53,388 nucleotides of DNA from positions 5,316 to 58,703 of the forward strand of contig MU277787.1 of NCBI GenBank assembly GCA_022385805.1, read 5' to 3'. The notes below the pieces were generated by a model that had not been told where the DNA came from, did no database searches, and saw nothing but the letters and a program-made list of their open reading frames with translations. The position numbers and the translations under genes are program-made. This document shows positions 1 to 10,793 of this stretch, piece after piece (positions within the stretch are counted from its first letter, which is position 1; each line of letters begins with the position of its first letter). The stretch comes from Pilatotrama ljubarskyi (taxonomy: Eukaryota; Basidiomycota; Agaricomycetes; Polyporales; Polyporaceae).

Positions 1-1353
1 ACTTCACCAAGATTGTCGCACAGACAATGATTGTAGCTGCTGAGAAAATATAATTTGATAGTCAAGAAGCTAAGCTACTATGCAGTCCATGTGATGGATC
101 CACAAGGCTCAGTAGTGTGCTGAAACCCTCAAAGAAATCACAAGTCAAGTCGTCCCTCAAGAGGGTTCATGGCACTGATTTGCCCATATCTCTTGAAAAG
201 TGCCCTGATACCTCTTAGAAATTGTATTGCTGTAGATATTGCACACACAGTATACTATGCACATACATATCTTGTTGAGACACCAAAGGGATTGTATTAC
301 ATGCACCACCACCCGGGGGTGGGGCATGACTTTTGGCCGTCACTGTATGTGGGATAGAACCATAGAATTCGTCCATATAACTCCAGTGAGGTGTGTTTCC
401 CAAAGAGACTACTTCCCCCTTGTCCTGCAGGGCCAAGGAGGACTGCACCAGATGCATCCGCCATGTGGGTGGCTCTGAGCATCGATCTCGCTCACTCGAG
501 TGAGCTTGGTGCGACGCCTGATGGGTCAAAGACAGAGGATGCCCGGGTTCTGGGGGCGAGCGTTTGCGGCGCATCGCGCGTCGATGCATGACAGTCTGCC
601 CCTTCACCTCGGCGCAGTGAGTGCTATACCCTCACGTAAAGTACTCCAGGTAAGCCTTGTAGCTCATAACCGGCGTGTGCATCCACTTCTTCTAGCTTAC
701 GGCACACGCCCTTGACACCGGCACGCAAAGATGGATATCATGGTGTCTCGTCTCGCCCATCTGCTTGCGTGACTTTCGTAAGGCGGTCCACCTTCGAAGA
801 AGCGGCGCCCTATCGCCGTATGTTCTCTTCCCTGTTCGGCACACTAATGCGCTGCTAAGACTAGACTTGACAGACGCACAAACGGCCCTGCACTTTCCAT
901 CTGGGGATCTCTCGGCCTTGCCTTCTGAGCTTCGACTTGAGGAACGATAACGCGATACACGAGTAACCGCATGCGCACTCCGAGTCGGAGCCCTCCACTA
1001 ATGCCTGTTCGCGACCTATCAGTCTTACCGCTAACGTGCGGGTGTGGGGTAGGTGAGTGAGTCTAGAAGGTAAGTGCTGTGACCGAAGGTTGACAAACCG
1101 ACAGGTGGACGGCCCCGTCCACCTTCTTGTGGCGTTCTTTCCCAGACACGTCTTCTGTGGTTTGAGAACACTCTGGTTCTCTCCTGGATTCCGGGACTCA
1201 GATAACCCCGATACCCCACAAGCTGCTATGCTGCTCGGGTACCCTCGCCGGGAACACCTCTGTTCTTGCATACATAAGGTGCGTCTCAGAGGTTGGCCCG
1301 ACGGACAGGCTAGCCCTATCCTCTTTCTTTGTCGTTGGTATCCCTCTGCGAAC
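1..1353. other. Region with no recognisable gene
   Basis: The open frames here are short, overlap on both strands and show no family motif or coherent splice pattern. The stretch is the 5' flank of the helical-protein gene that starts at 1354. I see no transposon ends or RNA gene in it. Confidence 0.5.
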
Positions 1354-2963
1354 ATGTCTTCCCTGAATCAGCCGCACGGGCCTACCCCTAGCCTTGATGA
1401 TGAGGCTATCAGGCAGGCAATTGTGGCCGACATTGCACATCTCAAGGAGCAAGTCAGCGCCATCCTGGGCCTCTTCAAGAAGGTTCACGGGGCATTCGCT
1501 GCATTCGACCATCGGTACCTACGGGCCAGACCAGAGACGGACCAACTTGCGTTCAAGTGGAAGACGTTTTGGACTGTTCGTGACATCCATCACAATGCGG
1601 GGTTCGCACCGAATGTCCAACCTTTACCTCCCGCAGCGGTTCCGGCAGTACCTCGACGATAGCAGGAAGGACGCCAATGCGGCTGCGGCCGTGATGAGCA
1701 GTACATGTCACTCCCCCGTGTCAAGGTTGATTGTCACTCATTGTGATGTGGAACTCGACAGCGTACAGCGGAGCGATACTGCGGGATATCAGCGATGGCA
1801 TCTTCAACGCTGATGCCTTGCTGCACGAGATTCAGATATTCAGAGACGTCAGTAGCCCGGGATGTTGCTTGCTGTTTGTGCGACTAATTTACATTGACCA
1901 ATAGGCCGTCAAGGAGAAGATCGGTGTCGCAGATAGAGTGAAGGATAACTTCAGAGGCCTAGCAGAGGATATAGAACAGTTCGAAATCAAAGTCGAACTG
2001 ACTTTGCAAGACCTCAATATACCGCTTCCCGCAGAGATGACCGAAGGCCGGACTCGGATGTCCAGTCTCAGGAAGTATCTGAAGCTGTGGGTTTCCGCCA
2101 TTGCTGTCAGTGTCACCCGCCCTTGGCTCACATGTCCTCCCGAGACAGGGTGTACGAAGAGGTGGGAGGCCGTTGTACCACTAAGACTTCATGTATCTGA
2201 CGTCTCAACAGATGACCGCGGCGGACGCAAACTGTTTTGTCGGGCTCGGCGGCCTCATTATACATTCGGCGACGGCGCTATACTCTATGGTTCCTTCGCT
2301 CGGGGCGAAGACTCTGGTGCGCCCCATATTGATATGCCAAGGAGTACCACTCATGCCACTTCAAAGTGGTCGGTGCGCGGTTTCGGCTGCCCATCGGTGC
2401 CGGATGCGCTTCCTAGCAAGGAAGGTGAGTGTTACATTACGACCTACCGCCGTGTCCGAAGAGTTTATAGGTTAAACATCATAGTCGACGACACCGTCAC
2501 CAAGCTGCAGCAGGAGGGGAAGAGAATCGTCGCTAGCCTCGATGCGAGTAGGGTTCCGCAGGGTGTCCAAACCTTCTACAGAGACTGGTGGGCGGACACC
2601 AAAGTGGACATCGGCAAGGTCTGCGAGCGCATCAACGTCATCGGCACTGTCTGGGATAGGGTATGTATCCACCCTGGTCAGCGCCGTGTCTCTAGAGGCT
2701 GACTACCTTACCGGGATGTACTAGCTGGCTCTGGACCTGCAAGAGCTAGAAGTCAAGCTCACTCTGTGTGGCGCCGGGCGGGACACGAAGAACATCGATT
2801 CTCTTGTACGTGCAGCTATGGAAGCGCTGTTACCACTCCGCAGCTGACTCGTTCACCGCTGTCAATGCTCCAGTTCCTTCAAAGGAAGATCACGATGAGC
2901 CGTATCGTCTTCGATCATCTCTCTCGGTGCTTCAAGATGTATGCTAGCCAGCTTCAGACCTGA
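1354..2963 (+). CDS. Helical protein of unknown function, alpha-pore-forming-like layout (gene 1 of a convergent pair)
   Basis: This is a multi-exon gene beginning MSSLNQPHG at 1354. The N-terminal exon (DIAHLKEQVSAILGLFKK) and the exon at about 1905-2085 (VKEKIGVADRVKDNF, FEIKVELTLQDLNIPLP) look like long amphipathic helices. A hydrophobic stretch follows near 2235-2290 (FVGLGGLIIHSATALYSM), then another long helix (DDTVTKLQQEGKRIVASL, DIGKVCERINVIGTVWDR). The exon after the intron 2661-2724 starts LALDLQELEVKL. The last exon probably ends at the TGA at 2961-2963. Helix, hydrophobic hairpin, helix is the plan of ClyA/Xax-type alpha-pore-forming proteins, but that link is inference. The reading frame between about 1577 and 1640 is not settled: either an intron or a small frameshift lies there. 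The neighbour on the other strand is a paralogue. Confidence 0.55.
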
Positions 2964-3371
2964 GTCTAGCTATCCTTGGCCACCGAGCGCGGCGCCGACG
3001 ACAAGGAGGCATGGCGATGGGGCGTTAGGGTGCTGGCCATGCGTTGGTGCGTATGGACGGTCGCATGCGTTCTCTCGTTCGTGAAACTCCTCCGCAGAAG
3101 CCGAAATACAGTGTCTGTCTAGATTGTGTGTACCTGTGCGCTGATCCTGCTTACTATGCATGCACGTTTGCCATCCAGAGTGCCGTCTGGCAGAGACACC
3201 AATAGCCTCAACATATGGAAGGCTTGCGGATCAACTGGGAGGAACCTCCTTTCAGGACCGTTGTCGTGATTATTGCTCTGATTCACGGTCGATCTGGCTC
3301 AGTGGATTCGTAGACATGCTACAAACTATGTTTCACCAGCGCGACATAACTTATCGGACCGGACGAAGCAC
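2964..3371. other. Intergenic region between convergent genes
   Basis: About 400 bp separate the stop codons of the two tail-to-tail helical-protein genes. No further coding signal was seen; both 3' untranslated regions should lie here. Confidence 0.4.
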
Positions 3372-5101
3372 TCAACGCGATGATGTACTGGAGGTTACGT
3401 GCGTCCGCGAATGGGTATAGTCGGGACTTCCGTCGAAGCTTCTCCTGATGATAGCAGCATGTTTCATGTCCATAATGGCATCCCACATGCCAGCGACCTC
3501 ATGCAACAGCTGTAAATTCTGAGCGGTTAACAAGAATCGACGCTGCGGCGATGCATGTGCGCACCTTGTCTCCTCCGAGAGTCCGTTGCATGTCGCCCGC
3601 GCGTTGGGAGAGGTATGCGGACCATGCTTCGATCTGACTGGCAAGCTGAGCTGTACCGTTAGCGACAAAGCCATGACCGGCGCCGACCCTGAGGAAGCCC
3701 CGACATACCGTCGACCAGATGGCTGCATATTCCTGGATTCTGTCAGCAATCTTCTCGACATCTTGCGTCAACATCTCCCGTCGCGCAGTAAGGGTACCCG
3801 CGTTACGGGAGTGGTGATTGGGAGCTGCATCTGTGGAGCTGTATGAGGGGGCGTCTCGCTCGAGTCCGCGTGTCTTCGTACCGGTAGACGTCCGGGTTGT
3901 AGGCATTGGCCCTGAACACTTGTATGCACCTGAGGGGCGTGGCCGCTAGTGTCTGTCGGCATTTTTGGCTGCAATGGAAAGCAGAGGAGGTAACTCACGA
4001 AGGCAGGTAAATCCGCTGTCGTAGACAAAGGGCATGATGCTGCATTGCCGATCTTGGATGCCTTGTCCGTTGATTCTGGCGTATGCTCGACTGGTACCAG
4101 TGTTACCTCTTGGCGATACTGGCCACTATAAATCGAGGTATAGTGAACAAACCGAAAATGAACGACAAACACAATCCCTACACGTTGAAGGTTGCCGTAT
4201 AGAAGGACGACGAGGATCTGACAAGTGCTCGCATGGTGGCCATCCAAACGCCGTCCTGCGCATATATCGTGCGAATATGGTTGTTGAACCTTCGTACGAC
4301 CTGTGCCAGGTCCTTCAGTTCGTCTGCAGCTCGACGACCGCGTTCCGCGTTCCTCGCTATCAGCTACGAGGTTCGTTAACGCACGTGCGAGCTACTTCGG
4401 CTGTGCGAGAACTGCTCACCTTCACGGCAGTGTGAATTGCTCTCCCGGTCTCGTCGCTGACAGGCGAAGTGGCAAAACTATCATGGATGCCGTCGTTGCA
4501 AACTAGTCATGCGACTTAGCTCGTCCATTTCTTCACTGCTGCGCGTCCGGGGCCTATACACACCGTCCATGATGGCTACGGCAATATACATGTTCTTTCG
4601 ACTGTCGGCAGCTAACATGAGAAAATCCTTCGATGCAAACGGGGTGAACAACAGTCCAAGCGCATATCCGTGTAAACCGGCGACCACGTACCTGGCAATG
4701 TCCATCCCACAAACGGGTCAAGGTCGAAGCACCGCTGGTATACGTGCTGTCGTTGAGTTCGTCGAGGCCGTAGGTTACTTTCAGGAATAGATTGGAGATG
4801 TCTCCGACCGGCTGCTCAATCTGCAGGAACTTCTTGAGCGCCGTGCTCTGTGAGCGGTACGTCAGAGGCTCAGCAGGGTACGAGATGACTATGGACCGAG
4901 GTATACCTCGTAAGTTCCAGGCTCCTCAAAGTATGGTCCGGGCAGAATCTTCCCTGCCATGACTGAAATCTTCTCTGTAACTGCGGACCCTCTCGGCTTG
5001 TGAGTGAGTAAGCCGACGGAGTGAGGTTCGTCGCGGTGGTGTATTGGGAGGTGGAGACCTCGACGATGTCCTTCAATGTCTACACAACGCACAGGTGGCA
5101 A
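3372..5101 (-). CDS. Helical membrane-associated-like protein, paralogue of the gene at 1354 (gene 2 of the pair)
   Basis: Exons run on the minus strand from about 5.1 kb down to the stop at 3372. Recognisable blocks, in order, are DIVEVSTSQYTTATNLTPSA, MAGKILPGPYFEEPGTYE, LKKFLQIEQPVGDISNLF, AGLHGYALGLLFTPFASK, ADELKDLAQVVRRFNNHI, VEKIADRIQEYAAIW, then LASQIEAWSAYLSQRAG after the intron 3646-3708, and LQLLHEVAGMWDAIMDMK in the last exon. The KIADRIQEYAAIWST/LASQIEAW junction matches KVCERINVIGTVWDR/LALDLQEL of the convergent gene, with a phase-0 intron at the same place. The 5' end and start codon are uncertain. One change of frame near 4985 is not explained by a normal intron, so the gene may be damaged. 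Function is unknown; the helical pore-former resemblance is inferred. Confidence 0.5.
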
Positions 5102-5753
5102 GTTGAGCGCACCTCGACGGCGTGCTCGCAGGTACAGCCCGCGGGAGGAGTCCGCAAGTCACTCACAGCTTCGACATGAGGTGACGGTGTGGCACCTGGC
5201 AGATAGATATACAATCGTAAGCAGCAGTCCTGGATAGAGCGGCAACATGACGAAGAAGCATGGCGTACACCCACCACCATGTTTCCGCTAGCCAAAACCA
5301 ATGGCATGTACCGAACTCGTCTTCGGAACGATACTGCCAGTGCAAGTGAAGTGAACAGATCCGTGAATATGGCATGAGCGTAGATGCTTTCGCCGTCAGA
5401 CACTCTGATCATGCACCGTGGAGATATGGGAGGAGGTCCGTACTCCTACAGAGCTGCCATATGCTCTGCCTAGGGTATCGCAGTGCCTTAGGCAGTGCTA
5501 CGACAGTCAATGTATCTCATCTCCGTCGTGATGTAGCGGTAAAATTGGCTCCGGCGTGCTCTCTAGCGTATAGCGGGTCCGCGGGAGCCTGTCGTGAGAT
5601 ATGCGATTCGGAGCACGTTCTTGCTGGCGCACAGCGGGCCGAGGCTCTTCCGTCTGCAGCTCTCTTGAAGTAGTATAACGCAACGCGCAATGGTCTCTTC
5701 CTCCATACACGCCAGACTCCCTACAGACCGGTTAGCTGTAACTCTTCCAGAGC
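5102..5753. other. Upstream region between divergent genes
   Basis: This holds the presumed promoter of the minus-strand helical gene and of the HET-domain gene. One or more 5' exons of the minus-strand gene may be hidden here. No motif was recognised. Confidence 0.35.
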
Positions 5754-7733
5754 ATGCGCTTGTTGAACACACACACCGGCCTGTTCACGGCTACCAGCGA
5801 TCCCAGCAAGGTTCGTTATGCAATTCTGTCACACACCTGGGTGTCCGAAGGGGAGCAGACTTACCAAGACCTCGTGAACCTCCAATCCTCTTGGTCCCGC
5901 ATCGCTGGACGACTCCTCCGACTCGCTCTCACTGAAGCTAGCGGGCTGTCCCCGAAGATCCGAGGGGTATGCGAGCGGGCTAACCAAGACGGCTACGAAT
6001 ACGTATGGATCGACTCGTGTTGCATCGACAAGACCAGCAGTGCGGAGCTGTCGGAGGCGATCAACTCTATGTACGAGTGGTACAAGCAGGCGGACGTCTG
6101 CTACGTCTACCTCGCCGACGTGGACGCCAACGATGCCGTTGAACTGCACACCTCGGCCTTCCAGGAGAGTAGATGGCACAAGAGGAGCTGGACCCTCCAA
6201 GAGCTGTTGGCCCCCGCGCACGTCGTCTTCTTCTCCAAAGACTGGCTCCCTCTTGGCACGAAGGCGACTCTCGCTGGCATCCTCCAGGCCGTCACAGGGA
6301 TCAATATCGACATCCTTACGCACAAGGCCCCTGTAAGCTCGGTCAGCGTAGCGCAGAGGATGTGGTGGGCATCGTCTCGTCAGGCGACCCGTGTCGAGGA
6401 CGAGGCATACTCACTCATGGGTATATTCGACGTCCACATGCCCACGGTCTACGGGGAAGGACGCAAAGCGTTCGTGCGCCTCCAGGAAGAGATCCTCAAG
6501 GCGTGCCCAGACCAGAGCATGTTCGCTTGGGGTCCACGCCTCTCCCCGAGTCGGAGTCGTATCGGCCCTCTATCCCTTCTGCTCAGCATCGAGGACAAAC
6601 TCTCCCTGCTGGACGACCCACTCGCAGCTACCGAGCGCCACACTCAGTCGCTCCTTGCGACCTCTCCCCGCGACTTCCGCAACGCCGGTTGGATCGCGCC
6701 CGTCTCGAGCGAAGAATTTGCGGGTATCCTCTGGGGCTCTTCAGAGCATCATGAACAGCGCGAACGGCGAGACCATGTGGGAAAGTATACCTTGACGCTA
6801 AACGGCATCCGCATCCAGTTCCCCGTCGTGGAGTACAACGCCTCCGCCATCCCACCACCTCATGACCCCAAACATGCGTATCGCGACTGCGGGTGCGGGC
6901 CTTTCCAGTGCGCGTGGCTCGCGTTCCTGCAGTGCCGGGACGATAGAGGCAACCTCGTCACCCTGCCGCTGTGCGAAGCTCCGGCCAACGAGTCCGATAC
7001 GAGCCTATTCGTGGGCACCCGGACCGAGGCCTGCTTCAATTGCAAGCGATATTACCGCACTTGGGCCCTCTGCCCCGAGCTGGTGAAGAGCGTGAGCGGC
7101 GACATCGCCATCTCCCCCGTGGTCGTCCGTCGCACTCCATTACCATCGATGACCGCTTCCCGACACGGCGGAGGTGGACCTGCTCTGCGCATCCGAAGGC
7201 TCATGGTCCATTCGTGGTGTACGTCCGTCCTGTCTACGCAAGGCTATCGCATGTCGCTGCGGAGGATCATAGATAAAGCCCCTTACAGCACCGCCGTCAC
7301 CCACGTCCTGACTCTCTGCTGCGAGAAGCCGCTGGGGCCCTCAGTCCGCACGGTCGTCATCGAGGTAGCACAGGAGCTCGGGAACCAGGGCGCTGTCTTC
7401 CGAGTCCGCTACGGTGACCCTACCCAGGATGTCATCGAGGGTGCAGCCTCTCCTCCCTCGTCGTCGGACCCCTCCACCGATGACAAAGAGGCCGAGGCAT
7501 CTGGGCGTACCGGCATGGCCTGCGAGTTTCGACGCGTGTCCTTCATGGGCAGCGGCACCGCTCGATGCGACTTCGAGCTGATCGTCCCCGGGGTCGTCCA
7601 GAACTTGCGACTCACCTTGAACAACCAGACGGAGCCCGTATGGACGTTCGGCAGCTGGAGCCACGCGCCCTTCGTCGACTTCTGGCTCGCGGTCGAACTC
7701 TCACGTCCGCGACCGCGGGGTAGCGCTCCTTGA
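5754..7733 (+). CDS. HET-domain (heterokaryon incompatibility-type) protein
   Basis: This is a single-exon frame of 659 residues. The N-terminal half carries the HET domain in the usual order: the opening MRLLNTHTGLF, then YAILSHTWVSEGEQTYQDL (about residues 23-41), YEYVWIDSCCIDKTSSAEL (about 83-101), the SINSMYEWY-type helix leading to VCYVYLADVD, then WHKRSWTLQELLAP and VFFSKDWLPLGTK. The C-terminal half has no domain I recognise. HET proteins cause programmed cell death after non-self contact in ascomycetes. Mushroom genomes hold many copies whose roles are largely untested, so allorecognition here is family inference. The start is the first ATG and directly precedes the conserved N-terminal motif. 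It is convergent with the MICOS gene downstream. Confidence 0.93.
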   Translation: MRLLNTHTGLFTATSDPSKVRYAILSHTWVSEGEQTYQDLVNLQSSWSRIAGRLLRLALTEASGLSPKIRGVCERANQDGYEYVWIDSCCIDKTSSAELSEAINSMYEWYKQADVCYVYLADVDANDAVELHTSAFQESRWHKRSWTLQELLAPAHVVFFSKDWLPLGTKATLAGILQAVTGINIDILTHKAPVSSVSVAQRMWWASSRQATRVEDEAYSLMGIFDVHMPTVYGEGRKAFVRLQEEILKACPDQSMFAWGPRLSPSRSRIGPLSLLLSIEDKLSLLDDPLAATERHTQSLLATSPRDFRNAGWIAPVSSEEFAGILWGSSEHHEQRERRDHVGKYTLTLNGIRIQFPVVEYNASAIPPPHDPKHAYRDCGCGPFQCAWLAFLQCRDDRGNLVTLPLCEAPANESDTSLFVGTRTEACFNCKRYYRTWALCPELVKSVSGDIAISPVVVRRTPLPSMTASRHGGGGPALRIRRLMVHSWCTSVLSTQGYRMSLRRIIDKAPYSTAVTHVLTLCCEKPLGPSVRTVVIEVAQELGNQGAVFRVRYGDPTQDVIEGAASPPSSSDPSTDDKEAEASGRTGMACEFRRVSFMGSGTARCDFELIVPGVVQNLRLTLNNQTEPVWTFGSWSHAPFVDFWLAVELSRPRPRGSAP

Positions 7734-8136
7734 TGGAGTTCGCCGCTAGGCCGCTCATGATGGGTCACGGTTTCTGTTCGGTGTGAATACCTCAAGTTTG
7801 TGTGAATAGGACCTTACGTACGTACCAGTGTTATGTCATGCCTATTCGGGGATGTTCCATTCGACGCTCAAGGGTGTTTGAGAGGCCACGGCGGTGTGTG
7901 CCGTACAATCGCGCTCAGGCTGTAGTCCGGCATCAGCCGCGGACCTCAGCATGTCCACTGCAGCCCCCTTGCACTCGCCGACATGTTGAGCAAGCACGAG
8001 CGTGTACCGAACGCGATATGCAAGAAGTACAAAGGCTGAGGACCAGTGGCTGAAAGGGATGACCGTTCAGAGCCGAGCCGTTCAACCTGAGGGCAAACAA
8101 CGGAGGAGAAAAGCGTGATAGATACGATGCGATGAT
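7734..8136. other. Intergenic region between convergent genes
   Basis: The 3' flanks of the HET gene and of the MICOS gene meet here. Only short, unsupported frames are present. Confidence 0.4.
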
Positions 8137-9099
8137 CTATACCAGTCTCTTCGGTTGCTCGACCTTCTGTTCTACAGCTTCCTTGGCCTCCTCCACCTTC
8201 GCGTCCACCGTAGCCTTCGCGCTGACGATAGTCTCCTCCGCCTTCTCTAACGTCTCGCGCGCGGTAGTCTCAGCCGCCTTCACTACCCGATCCCGCCATC
8301 CGAGGGTCTCACGGAGCTTGAGCCCGGTGGTCTCTTCTACCTTGCCTACCAAGGTCGCCACGCCGTTCGAGAACGTCTCGCGGCCACTCTTGGTCGCGTC
8401 CTTGACGCGCTCCCACGTCATCGCGCTGTGCTGCTTCGCGATCTCGTGCTTCTCCGCGAGCGTAGGGAAGTGCTTTTCCTCGAGCTCGGCGAGATACGCG
8501 GAGACGTTGTGCGTCGTTTTCGGGAGGAAGTGGTTGAGGGAGAGGACGAGGAGTGTAGGGGGCAGGGTCAACCGCCAGAAGAGACGGTTGCGGGCGAGGA
8601 CGGAGCCGGTGAGCGTGGCGACACCGACGTAGAGGATGCCGGGAGTGAGGGGTTCATCGGGTGCAATGAGTGACTTTACCCTGTCTGAATACACGGAAGA
8701 CATGAGTGCTCTCAAATAGAAATGAATGGGCTTATGGACGCACTTTCAACCGCCTGCTCAACTCCAATCCATCGCGAGATGACGCTCTGCACTCTGGCAT
8801 GAGCATCTAGGTACGTCGCCGTGACGGCTCGTCGCGCGACGCCAATCCGTTTTTCAAGCTCGGACGGAGTCTCTACGAGGACGACCTCCGGGTCAGGAGC
8901 AGGGTAGATGGGCAGCTTTGTATGCGGTCTTCAGCTACGCTGCACGCGCATACAGGTCGTTGTGACGTACCTTGTCTCGCGACCCATGGACGCCGACAGC
9001 CACCGCTGCCGCCCCTACTACCCTTCTGCTCTAAAGATTAGTTCAGTACAGATAGAACTGTTGAATCAAAGACATACGTACCGCGAGCACTCTCAGCAT
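8137..9099 (-). CDS. MICOS complex subunit, apolipoprotein-O family (MIC26/MIC27)
   Basis: Four exons (9082-9099, 8971-9030, 8744-8915, 8137-8684) keep one frame and give 265 residues. The first encodes only MLRVLA. The second and third give a short alanine-rich N-terminus and then LPIYPAPDPEVVLVETPSEL and the helix around VQSVISRWIGVEQAVE. The last exon continues with RVKSLIAPDEPLTPGILYVG, a membrane segment (GVATLTGSVLARNRLFW), a second hydrophobic stretch (PPTLLVLSLNHFLPKT) and a long charged helical tail. These are hallmarks of fungal ApoO-type MICOS subunits, which sit in the mitochondrial inner membrane and shape cristae junctions. The apparent start at 8715 is not the real one: it lies inside the last intron. 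MIC26 and MIC27 cannot be told apart from sequence alone here. Confidence 0.92.
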
Positions 9100-9222
9100 G
9101 GTGTATGGTGGTTGGAAGAGACGATCATAGGCGCCCAGAGGTGGGTTCCGGGTGCTGCCGGGCTCTCGGCTGGCGGACCGGGATGACCGAGAGTCCGAGA
9201 AACTCGGAGAGAGGCAAGACAG

Positions 9223-9592
9223 GCTTGCCTAGGACCCCTGACAATGGTAGGCGGACCTTCAGGACATGACCGGACAAAATGGGGGGTCCCGGACCCCCTA
9301 TGCCGCTTCCAGTCCGGACAAAAACCGGGCTAAATCCGCCAGGAACCCTCTGAGAATACCGGACAAACCGACCGCTCGGAGGGCTCTGAGGGATTTAGCG
9401 CCCGTGAAGGCCGGAAGCGCCGGAAGCCTCAGCACTTTGACCGGACATTTCCGGCGAAAAAAATGGGTCAATGCCTCATCAAATCCGGACATTTATGGCG
9501 GAAGAGGGCGATTTGATGTCCGGACATTTTCTCCAGATTTTCGAAATTGCTGAAGAGGGTTCCCCTACCATTGTCAGGGGTCCTGCTTGCCT
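9223..9592. mobile_element. 354-bp MITE with 21-bp inverted repeats and 8-bp target duplication
   Basis: The element spans 9231-9584. It starts AGGACCCCTGACAATGGTAG and ends with the inverse of the same sequence. It is flanked by the 8-bp direct repeat GCTTGCCT (9223-9230 and 9585-9592). The inside is rich in the short motif TCCGGACA in both directions and has no coding capacity. About 85 bp at its left end match the right end of the 7.76-kb transposon at 40042-47801, and its right end matches the left end of that element. It is therefore a non-autonomous internal-deletion copy lying in the opposite orientation. Confidence 0.93.
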
Positions 9593-9922
9593 CCTTCCCT
9601 CTACTGTACTCTGTACTGTACACGTTCGAAGTTCTACACGCCTTTTGCAGTCGAACTTGATAGGTCAGGCATTCACCTGGATGCGTCGTAGAGGGCGATG
9701 CTTGGATGCGTCGCGCGCATGCTCGCGACTCAAATCATCGCTTCAAGGAAGAGGCTTCTCCCAAAGCTCTGCCAGACCAGTACACTATTAAGATGTGCCA
9801 CACAATACGCACACGAAGTTTCACGTCCAGGAGAATCACGTATGCGTGCAATGTCGTATTATCGAGATTAACCTAAATTGTACATTGTATAGTCCATCCA
9901 TGAAGTCCTCCAACGTATCCCT
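9593..9922. other. Intergenic region
   Basis: This lies between the MITE and the 3' end of the minus-strand gene at 9923-10631. It is A+T-richer than its surroundings near 9790-9900. No gene or repeat was recognised. Confidence 0.4.
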
Positions 9923-10631
9923 CTATGCTGCCGCAGCTACCACCGGCGCCGCCCTCCAGCTCTGCCCTTGAGGCGGAATCCGCCCGAACTCGGCTCTCTG
10001 TCCGGCCGCGCGTTCCGCAACGCTCCAGCCCCAGCCAGCGCCATAAGCGGCCCGCCGCCGCCTTTCCTCGACGTCCGTGCCGATAGAAACGGGGACGCGG
10101 CTCTTCGCGGAGCTGGGCTTACGGCCCGTCCGACGCCTGCGCGACGCGTCGGGCTTCTTCTGCGTTTCCGCGCTGGCAGGATCGACGGGCTTCGTCTTGG
10201 TTGCTCGAGACGAGGTGCGAGAGAACATCAAGGGGATGTGGGAGTCGACTTGGGTCCGTTGGGAGGGGGAGAGTCCGACTGCGGGCGAATAGGAGAGCGC
10301 GAGGAGTTGGGTGAGTGAATAAATATTTGCTTGGGGTATCGTTATTGCAGCGGGTATATTCGCCGAGAGACGCGAGTCTGGATCAGGTGCGTGGTCAGTA
10401 AGGCTCCTCTGAGCGGAATGAGGGATAAATGCGCGTACCATTAATATCGTGACATGAGGGAGAGACGGAGCGCTTCCTCGAATTTGAGGCGCGCTCGGGC
10501 AACGACGACGCGGACGCGCCGCGTCGGTGGACGGGTACGTATAACACGCCCGCGTCGCTCGGGAGAGAGCGCGCAGTCGCGCTCGCGCGACGAGAGTTGT
10601 TGGAAGCGGGGATAGCAATAGGGCTCGACAT
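9923..10631 (-). CDS. Small basic disordered protein with an eIF4E-binding-like motif
   Basis: Two exons (10439-10631 and 9923-10377) joined across a 61-nt intron give 215 residues. The first half is low-complexity, rich in Ser, Arg and Ala, with RRASATARSLPSD, LYVPVHRRGASASS and SRKRSVSPS. The second exon contains IYSLTQLLALSYSPAVGLS, then SQRTQVDSHIPLMFSR, then a basic tail (SRRRRTGRK) and an Arg/Gly/Ala-rich end (VEERRRRAAYGAGWGWS). YSLTQLL fits Y-x4-L-hydrophobic, the eIF4E-binding signature of 4E-BPs and eIF4G. With the disordered context this suggests a translational repressor, but a seven-residue pattern can occur by chance. A TATA box lies about 160 bp upstream. It has no other recognisable domain. 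Confidence 0.6.
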
Positions 10632-10786
10632 CGCGATGTCCTTGTTCGAGACAAGATTGAGATGGAGGAGAAGTGGTGTGCGGTGCGGAGGCTTGCTGAA
10701 GCGCGAAGACGAAAAGCTCAAGGGCGAACTCGGCGGGGCGCGTCCGGACTGAACTCTGGTCGATACACCGCGCCCCGCGCGCAGGT

Positions 10787-10793
10787 CTTTATA
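10787..10793 (-). promoter_or_regulatory. TATA box of the gene at 9923-10631
   Basis: TATAAAG is read on the minus strand, flanked by very GC-rich sequence, about 156 bp before the start codon at 10631. The spacing suits a transcription start about 30 bp downstream. Confidence 0.55.

Noticed and set aside
1938..2702. A continuous 254-codon frame taken as one exon
   Set aside because: It reads through likely introns and misses the hydrophobic segment, which is in another frame. Only its two ends belong to the helical-protein gene.
8137..8715. The MICOS protein as a single exon starting at 8715
   Set aside because: Residues before RVKSL read intron sequence. Upstream exons to 9099 restore the conserved N-terminal half of the family.
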